DNA from: Oscillospiraceae bacterium
Lineage (GTDB): Bacteria > Bacillota > Clostridia > Oscillospirales > Oscillospiraceae
Direction: 5' to 3'
NCBI GenBank assembly: GCA_016296635.1
Contig: JAEDIZ010000066.1
Span: forward strand, 1-11,175
DNA length: 11,175 bases
This document shows positions 6,367 through 11,175 of the stretch, one piece after another (the stretch's first letter is position 1; each line of letters opens with the position of its first letter). The translations under genes and the position numbers were made by a program. The notes below the pieces were generated by a model. The model saw only the letters and a program-made list of their open reading frames with translations, ran no database searches and was not told the origin of the DNA.

Positions 6367-6567
6367 ATGAAGTGTTGCAAAGTCTTTCGCGTGATTCTCA
6401 AGATTGTCGGTATTCTCGCCGCAATCTATGCCGCACTGTTCGCAGTTTTCTTCTTCGATCTTGACGGCAAGCTCATGTATCACCGCGTAATCCCGTTCCT
6501 TGTCAAGCATTATGACAGAATGCCCCATCTGGATATTATGGAAACTCCGTACGATCTCAAGAAGTAA
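6367..6567 (+). CDS. Small single-pass membrane protein, unknown function
   Basis: The 66-residue protein has a short basic N-terminus with two cysteines (MKCCKVFR), one hydrophobic helix at about residues 9-31 ending in Phe-rich sequence (ILAAIYAALFAVFFF), and a charged tail of about 35 residues ending DLKK. The charge pattern suggests the N-terminus faces the cytosol and the tail lies outside. No cleavage site or known domain is visible. It starts 15 bases after the large dehydratase-family subunit with a consensus AGGAGG and ends just before the operon terminator, so it is expressed with that complex. A role as membrane anchor or partner is inference only. I do not recognise the family. 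Confidence 0.78.
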   Translation: MKCCKVFRVILKIVGILAAIYAALFAVFFFDLDGKLMYHRVIPFLVKHYDRMPHLDIMETPYDLKK

Positions 6568-6582
6568 TCAACGAATAAAAGT

Positions 6583-6613
6583 ACGCCCCTGCGTCAATAT
6601 GACGCAGGGGCGT
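6583..6613. terminator. Bidirectional rho-independent terminator between convergent operons
   Basis: A perfect 14-base stem (6583-6596 with 6600-6613) around a 3-base loop contains a GC-rich core (CGCCCC/GGGGCG). On the plus strand it runs into TTCTCATGTTT, and on the minus strand into CTTTTATTC. It lies 15 bases after the small membrane-protein gene and 14 bases past the stop of the converging DUF2344 gene, so it can serve both. Confidence 0.9.
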
Positions 6614-6627
6614 TTCTCATGTTTGGC

Positions 6628-7287
6628 TTATTGGAAAACTTCCATCTGACTGTCAAAGATCTCGACACGGGAAATTCTTGAAAAATCAGGGATATCGTCC
6701 GGCAGATACCGGGAAATTGCCTGCACAAGCAGCTGCGGATTGAGCCCCGGATTCTGCGCCGAAGCAATGCAGTCGAGCTGCAGTTCCTGCGTTGAAATCG
6801 GACTGACCTCCAGCTTTTGAATCGCAGGTTTTATGTCAACTTCCTTTTCTCCGTTTTTGCTGTGCTTCATGACAAGGATCTGCTCTTTTTTAAAAAGTGC
6901 TCTGATTGCTTCTTCTGCATTTTCGGGCAGTCCTTTGTCATATTCCAAAACTACCCGTGTCTGCAAATAAGTCAGTTCCTTGAATTTTTTGCCGCTTTCG
7001 TAGGCTTTCAACACCCGGATGCCCGCAGGCATCGTCCGGTTCAGCTTTTCCGGCAGCAATGCAAGATCGACAGAACCGTCTTCAATGTCAAAATCCAAAA
7101 TCTCGCAGCGGCTTTCAATGCCGACTGAAAGCGGCAATGCGATGGACACGTACGCTCTCGGGCTGAAACCCTGCGAATGCCAAATCAGAATGTCCGCACG
7201 CTTGAACGCTCTCTGAAAAACGCGCATCAGATCCAAATGGGACAGAAATACGGCATCCCCGGTCTTTTCAAAAAGGAGTCTATTCAT
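6628..7287 (-). CDS. DUF2344 / TIGR03936 radical-SAM-linked protein
   Basis: The 219-residue cytosolic protein begins with the family's hallmark N-terminus: an R-L-x-F-x-K-x-G start, LSHLDLMR (residues 16-23) and HSQGFSPRAYVSIALPLSVG (37-56). It is usually encoded beside, or fused to, the B12-binding radical SAM protein found immediately upstream here. Its ATG lies inside the end of that gene (8-base overlap) with GGAGG at 7296-7300, so the two are co-translated. The biochemical role is not established; association with the radical SAM partner and with ribosome-related gene neighbourhoods is known of the family. In many clostridia ribonuclease G and ribosomal L21/L27 genes follow, but here a terminator and a convergent operon follow instead. 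Confidence 0.88.
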   Translation of the reverse strand: MNRLLFEKTGDAVFLSHLDLMRVFQRAFKRADILIWHSQGFSPRAYVSIALPLSVGIESRCEILDFDIEDGSVDLALLPEKLNRTMPAGIRVLKAYESGKKFKELTYLQTRVVLEYDKGLPENAEEAIRALFKKEQILVMKHSKNGEKEVDIKPAIQKLEVSPISTQELQLDCIASAQNPGLNPQLLVQAISRYLPDDIPDFSRISRVEIFDSQMEVFQ

Positions 7288-9115
7288 CGCATTTTCCTCC
7301 TTCGGAAAGGGATCTTGCGCCGCAGCCAGCGCATTTCGTTCTGCAGTCCGGCGTCACCTCGGAGCGATAGGCCTTTTCGCGTTCCTGACGGAAGAACCGC
7401 TCCGTCACGCCGACGGAAATCGTACTCCAAGGCAGCACCTCGTCATCTGAGAAACCGCGAACCGTGTAGAAATCCGGATCTACATCTGCCGCCGCAAACG
7501 CATCCAGCCATGCATTGTAGTTAAAATACTCATCCCATCCGTCCAGACGCACACAGCGCTTATGCGCTTCCAGCAGAACTTTGCCGAGCCTTCTGTCACC
7601 TCGGGCAATCACGGCCTCCAGTCTGGAAAGATCAGATTCATGATAGCGATAGTCCACCGCTCTGGTATGCAGATTATCCTGCAGCAAATGCACTCTTCTG
7701 AGATATTCCTCCGGAGAGATCTGTTTCTCCCATTGGAACGGTGTGAAGGGCTTCGGAACAAAGTAAGCCGTTGCCAGATTGATGGTCAGCTTCCGCTTCT
7801 GGTTTGGCGCAGTTTCCCGATACAGCTTCAGAATCTTCCAGACAAGCTCCGCGATGCCAACCACGTCCTCGTCTGTTTCCGTAGGAAGGCCAAGCATAAA
7901 GTAGAGCTTCACGCTGTTCCAACCGCCGGAAAAAGCCGTGCGGCAGGTTTCGAGGATTTCTTCCTCCGTCACATTTTTGTTGATGGCGTCACGCAGGCGC
8001 TGCGTGCCGGCTTCCGGTGCAAAGGTCAAACTGGATTTCTTCACTCTCTGGATCTTCAGCATCAGATCTCTTGAGAAGTTATCTGCCCGCAGTGACGGCA
8101 GAGAAAGGCTGATCTTGCGTGGTTCACAGTAGGTCAGAAGTTTGTCCGCCAGCTCTCCGATTGGACGATAGTCGGACGAAGAAAGACTTGCCAGCGTGAT
8201 TTCGCTGTTGCCGGAATCATCCAAAGATTCAATAGCCTGCTCGCACAGTCTGTCCGCACTCTTTGCGCGTACTGGACGGTAGCAGAACCCAGCCTGACAG
8301 AAGCGGCAGCCGCGGATGCAGCCGCGGAAAATTTCAAGATTGGAACGGTCATGAACAATTTCCGTAGACGGAACAATTCCCTTTGCAGGGAAAAACGCTT
8401 CATCCAGGTTTTCCACGATCCGCTTTGTAACGTTTTTAGGTGCGCCGTTCAGCGGGCGGATTTCCGAAATCGTTCCGTCCTCGTTGTAGATATGCTCATA
8501 GAAGGACGGTACATAGACGCCCTCGATCTTGGAAACCGCAAGCAGGAATTCCTCCTTGCTGCTTCCCTTCCGTTTGGCATTCCGATAGCACTTCAGGATC
8601 TCCTTTGTAATATCCTCGCCCTCGCCCAGAGAAAAGAAATCAATAAAATCTGCCAACGGCTCCGGATTCACCGCACATACACCGCCTGCAAATACGATGT
8701 TTTCCAGCCCCGTCCGATCTTTCGCCAGCATCGGCACACCGCCCAGTTCCAGCATATTGAGAATGTTGGAGTAGCTCATCTCATATCCGATGGTAAACGC
8801 GATCATATCGAAGCTTGACAGTGCATCATGGCTTTCCAAAGCAAAGAGCGGAATTTCATTCTGACGTAACTCCTGCTCCATATCTGCCCACGGTGCAAAT
8901 ACGCGTTCACACCAAACGCCGTCCATGCCGTTCATCACGCCGTACAGAATCCGCATGCCGATATTGGACATTCCGATCTCATAGGTATCAGGAAAGCAGA
9001 ATGCGACCCGGACATCCGTATCCTCTTTTTTCTTTATGATCTGCCCGTATTCTCCGCCGACATATCGTGCCGGTTTTTGAACGCGCTGCAGGATTCTGTG
9101 AAGTGTATCCGTCAT
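7280..9115 (-). CDS. B12-binding-type radical SAM protein, TIGR03960 family
   Basis: The 611-residue protein has an N-terminal region of the family type (KPARYVGGEYG, residues 14-24, and VAFCFPDTYEIGMSNIG, 37-53) and a cobalamin-binding-like segment to about 240. It then has the radical SAM cysteine triad in RGCIRGCRFC (C266, C270, C273). The C-terminus has four further cysteines (C591, C595, C598, C609), which could hold an auxiliary cluster. It should act as a radical enzyme in the cytosol; the substrate is not known. ATG at 9115 is preferred because GAGG lies 8 bases upstream and the protein then begins as family members do. A TTG at 9136 would extend it by seven residues with no better ribosome site. 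It sits 28 bases after the M50 protease gene and overlaps the DUF2344 gene by 8 bases, indicating one operon. Confidence 0.9.
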   Translation of the reverse strand: MTDTLHRILQRVQKPARYVGGEYGQIIKKKEDTDVRVAFCFPDTYEIGMSNIGMRILYGVMNGMDGVWCERVFAPWADMEQELRQNEIPLFALESHDALSSFDMIAFTIGYEMSYSNILNMLELGGVPMLAKDRTGLENIVFAGGVCAVNPEPLADFIDFFSLGEGEDITKEILKCYRNAKRKGSSKEEFLLAVSKIEGVYVPSFYEHIYNEDGTISEIRPLNGAPKNVTKRIVENLDEAFFPAKGIVPSTEIVHDRSNLEIFRGCIRGCRFCQAGFCYRPVRAKSADRLCEQAIESLDDSGNSEITLASLSSSDYRPIGELADKLLTYCEPRKISLSLPSLRADNFSRDLMLKIQRVKKSSLTFAPEAGTQRLRDAINKNVTEEEILETCRTAFSGGWNSVKLYFMLGLPTETDEDVVGIAELVWKILKLYRETAPNQKRKLTINLATAYFVPKPFTPFQWEKQISPEEYLRRVHLLQDNLHTRAVDYRYHESDLSRLEAVIARGDRRLGKVLLEAHKRCVRLDGWDEYFNYNAWLDAFAAADVDPDFYTVRGFSDDEVLPWSTISVGVTERFFRQEREKAYRSEVTPDCRTKCAGCGARSLSEGGKCDE

Positions 9116-9143
9116 GGTCATGACCTCTGTAATCAATTTTTCT

Positions 9144-9728
9144 TTATTCTATCGCGGCATCAGAAAAAAAGCAACCATTTCCCCTTTCCGCCGTCAACGC
9201 CAGTCTGGAAAACAACAGGAGCGCCGCTGCCAGCGGCCAAAGCCCCAGCTTCCAAAGGACGCCTGCTGCCAGCGCAAAAATCAGCAGCGCAGAGCAGATT
9301 ACTAGTCCGCAAAGACGGATCGCTACCCATGCATACTCCGCATGTTTTCCGGTGCAAAGGAGGCAGTATACGCATCTTGCACCGTCCAACGGCCATACCG
9401 GCAGCAAGTTATACGAGGCAAGCAGGAAGTTCATTGCCGCAAAAACCGGTGCATTTCTTTTCAAAAGAAAAAACAGAAAGATATTGACTGCAGGTCCCAC
9501 CGCAGCGCAGATCGCCTCTGCTCCATAGCCAAGATCTGCCGTTTCAATCTCACAGTCTGCAAACCGCAGGCTGAATCTTCTGACCTTTCCGCCCAATAAA
9601 TAACAAGCTGCAAAATGCCCTGCCTCATGCACCAAAAGCACCGCAAAAAACTGTGCAGCATATCTGCCGCACAACAGCGTCATCAACGAAAAAAAAGCCG
9701 CAAATCCGGGCTTTATTTCAACTTTCAT
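9144..9728 (-). CDS. M50 family site-2 protease, SpoIVFB-like
   Basis: This is a 194-residue polytopic membrane metalloprotease. The zinc motif HEAGH (H34, E35, H38) sits in the first hydrophobic region. AAVGPAVN (75-82) is the central G-P-x-x-N type segment, and NLLPVWPLDGAR (107-118) carries the third zinc ligand, D115. Remaining hydrophobic stretches (about 24-46, 70-90, 92-112, 133-157 and 159-178) fit several transmembrane helices. Such proteases cut within membranes; SpoIVFB activates pro-sigma-K during sporulation, while relatives have other targets. It lacks a CBS domain, making it shorter than B. subtilis SpoIVFB (about 288 residues). Its ATG overlaps the end of the 86-residue upstream gene by 11 bases and has no Shine-Dalgarno site, so translation is probably coupled. 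The radical SAM gene follows. Sporulation is suggested, not proven. Confidence 0.88.
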   Translation of the reverse strand: MKVEIKPGFAAFFSLMTLLCGRYAAQFFAVLLVHEAGHFAACYLLGGKVRRFSLRFADCEIETADLGYGAEAICAAVGPAVNIFLFFLLKRNAPVFAAMNFLLASYNLLPVWPLDGARCVYCLLCTGKHAEYAWVAIRLCGLVICSALLIFALAAGVLWKLGLWPLAAALLLFSRLALTAERGNGCFFSDAAIE

Positions 9729-9978
9729 TGCCGCGGATTAAATTGTAGGAATCGGAGAATGCCTCTTTGAATTCCCCTTGCGAAATCTTTTCTGTCAATA
9801 TGAAAAATGCCTGTCTGGTTCTCCCGTTTAAATCAAGGCCGAGCGTTCTTTCCGCTTTTTCATAAAAGATCGGGCAGCATGTCTTTACGGTAAATATCAC
9901 CGCAGCGACCGCACCCAAAAGATAGATCCATGAAAGCAGCTTTGCTCCCCTTCGCTTTTTTCCGGTTGTTTCCTTCAT
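9718..9978 (-). CDS. Small membrane-anchored protein in the SpoIVFA position
   Basis: The 86-residue protein has a very basic start (KKRRGAK), one hydrophobic helix at about residues 13-31 (LLSWIYLLGAVAAVIFTVK), two adjacent cysteines and a 50-residue hydrophilic tail. The open frame continues upstream without a stop into remains of a MATE gene, but the real start is taken as ATG at 9978, which has GGGGGTG just before it and begins a typical anchored protein. It overlaps the M50 protease gene by 11 bases. In Bacillus the gene before spoIVFB is spoIVFA, a larger regulator with a LytM domain. This protein could be a reduced regulator, a truncated one, or unrelated. No catalytic motif is visible. 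Confidence 0.65.
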   Translation of the reverse strand: MKETTGKKRRGAKLLSWIYLLGAVAAVIFTVKTCCPIFYEKAERTLGLDLNGRTRQAFFILTEKISQGEFKEAFSDSYNLIRGNES

Positions 9979-10014
9979 TTCGTCACCCCCGGTCAAGCTT
10001 ACGCAGGGTGCATC

Positions 10015-10760
10015 TGCAATATGCAATTGGGTCATGGACATTGTGGAACCGGACACCACAATCTCCTTCACAAGCGGAAGCTCAACCTTAAAGTTAAATT
10101 TAACGGAGTTGCTCTTGGAAAAATAGTGGGACGCGACGGGAATCATACTGATCAGAGTGGAGATAATCGTGCCGTACGCCAGACCTTTGATGCCCAAAGT
10201 CTGAACCAGCCATATTGACAGTCCCGCATTGCAGACAGCCTGCAGAATATCACTTGTAAGCATCCGGACGTCATCACCGTCAATGTTTACCAGATAGTAA
10301 AGGGTAAGATAGGCCGGATAAATCAGCATCAGAAAAATGAAGCAGTATAGTATTCCCGCGCCATGCGTTCTACTTCTGCGCTGACGGCAAAGGTATTGAA
10401 GAAAGCTTCCCGGAACACCACAATCATCAGCGCCACAAATGCGCCGGAGGCAATGGAGAACAGCAGACCGATTCCGGCGACCTTACCGGCATTCTCCTTG
10501 TCGAAGGCTCCGGCATAGTTGGAAAATTTACTGGACGATCCGACTGCCAGCAGATTGGCAATAAAAATCACCAATGAGAAAATCGGCTGTACAAGTCCGG
10601 TTTCCGCCACCGCATCCTCTGAAATAAAAATACCTCCGATAATAGAATCGGAAAGCGAGCCAACCAGCACAACCGTCTAGCTCAGCAGCATGGATATGTA
10701 CATTCTGTTGTATTTATTCTTTATGAAACCACCCGTCAAAACAATCACCTAGTTTTTCAT
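10015..10760 (-). pseudogene. MATE-family multidrug/Na+ antiporter, decayed and truncated
   Basis: Read from ATG at 10760, the frame meets TAG at 10751-10749 and again at 10679-10677. It then runs open through MATE-like sequence (SLSDSIIGG, EDAVAETGLVQPIFSLVIF, GAFDKENAGKVAG) to a TGA at 10331-10329. There the homology jumps frame (YYTASFF to MLIYPAYLTLYYL), continuing through GIKGLAYGTIISTLIS to about 10015. Intact MATE transporters have about 450 residues and 12 helices; only about the first 250 residues are recognisable and the second half is gone. Homology stops abruptly about 37 bases before the start of the 86-residue gene, pointing to a deletion or rearrangement. A ribosome site (GGAG) still precedes the old start. 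The gene cannot make a working transporter. Confidence 0.85.
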
Positions 10761-10767
10761 TTATTCT

Positions 10768-10782
10768 CCGGTTAAACACCGG
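10768..10782. repeat. Short hairpin CCGGT-5-ACCGG
   Basis: A 5-base stem around a 5-base loop sits just upstream of the former MATE start. On the plus strand it is followed by TTTTATTTT, resembling a weak terminator for rightward transcription, though no rightward gene is evident. On the minus strand it overlaps the old ribosome site (CCGGAG). Confidence 0.35.
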
Positions 10783-11175
10783 TTTTATTTTGCGCTTTAT
10801 TTATATCATGCAAGTCAACGAAGCGCCAGACCGAAATCGGCAATTAATGATATTTTTGTAAAATAATCATGATATATCTTTCGGTATGCGGTGGAAATTG
10901 TGCTTACCGCAGTTGCATGGAAATAAATGCAACCGCCATCCGAACCTCTGCCTGCCTTTCTTTCCCGCAAATCGAAGGGCACCGTTTTCTTGACATCTGC
11001 ATCAAAACGCTGACAGAGAGTAAAAGAAAAAGCATTGAAGCCATAGTAGTTCAAGATTTTTCAGTGGTCCGAGTGTCATGAAAGGATCTGAAGAAATCCA
11101 GTAAAATCAATGGTTTGTAAGCAGCAAGCAAGAGGTTTTATCTTAAATTGTTCGGTCAAGCACCGTGACTTGCGT
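10783..11175. other. Intergenic stretch without a recognisable gene
   Basis: I read the stretch in all frames. Two short open frames of 79 (minus, 10815-11054) and 70 codons (plus, 10869-11081) overlap each other. Neither has a good ribosome site or a recognisable motif. The sequence is AT-rich and may be more decayed sequence upstream of the broken MATE gene. A bare TTGACA occurs near 10992 but lacks a matching -10 box. Confidence 0.5.

Noticed and set aside
4591..6528. 645-codon open frame on the minus strand opposite the large dehydratase-family subunit and small membrane gene
   Set aside because: Same explanation: antisense shadow without domains or ribosome site. It also crosses an operon boundary on the coding strand.
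9116..9136. TTG start adding seven residues to the radical SAM protein
   Set aside because: ATG at 9115 has GAGG at good spacing and matches the usual family N-terminus.
10815..11081. Overlapping open frames of 79 and 70 codons on opposite strands near the right edge
   Set aside because: They have no motif or convincing ribosome site and overlap each other. Gene remnants are possible but not supported.

Overview
The window looks like a chromosomal segment of a gut-type anaerobic Firmicute of the Clostridia, probably Oscillospiraceae or a relative. This is inferred from moderate G+C, strong AGGAGG-type ribosome sites, a spoIVFB-like/radical-SAM/DUF2344 gene order typical of clostridia, and oxygen-sensitive Fe-S enzyme families. 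No rRNA, tRNA, CRISPR array or insertion sequence was seen.

Left part (1-6613): two divergent transcription units share a regulatory region at 883-1173. Leftward runs a CooC-type P-loop ATPase (121-882), followed by the first 23 codons of a 2-hydroxyacyl-CoA dehydratase/benzoyl-CoA reductase-family subunit cut off by the window edge (1-69). Rightward runs a 755-residue Old-Yellow-Enzyme-type oxidoreductase with FMN, [4Fe-4S], FAD and NAD(P)H modules (1174-3441). It is followed by a second, closely related HgdB-like subunit (3527-4720), an unusually long HgdA/BcrB-like partner subunit (4717-6351, ATGA overlap) and a 66-residue membrane protein (6367-6567). A strong bidirectional terminator closes the unit. 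The grouping suggests an anaerobic, CoA-ester or aromatic/enoate-directed radical reduction or dehydration system. Electrons could enter through the flavoprotein, and a CooC-type ATPase sits where an ASKHA-type activator would be expected. The substrate cannot be read from the sequence, and this is the most interesting part of the window.

Middle part (6628-9978, minus strand): a housekeeping-like cluster reads, in transcription order, an 86-residue membrane-anchored protein, an M50 site-2 protease resembling SpoIVFB, a B12-binding-type radical SAM protein, and a DUF2344 (radical-SAM-linked) protein. The genes overlap or are closely spaced. The 86-residue protein occupies the position that SpoIVFA often holds in related genomes but has no LytM/M23 domain.

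Right part (9979-11175): the remains of a MATE-family multidrug transporter gene lie on the minus strand. It has two in-frame stops near the start, a frameshift near 10330, and loss of the second half where it abuts the 86-residue gene. The last 415 bases upstream of it hold no gene I can recognise.
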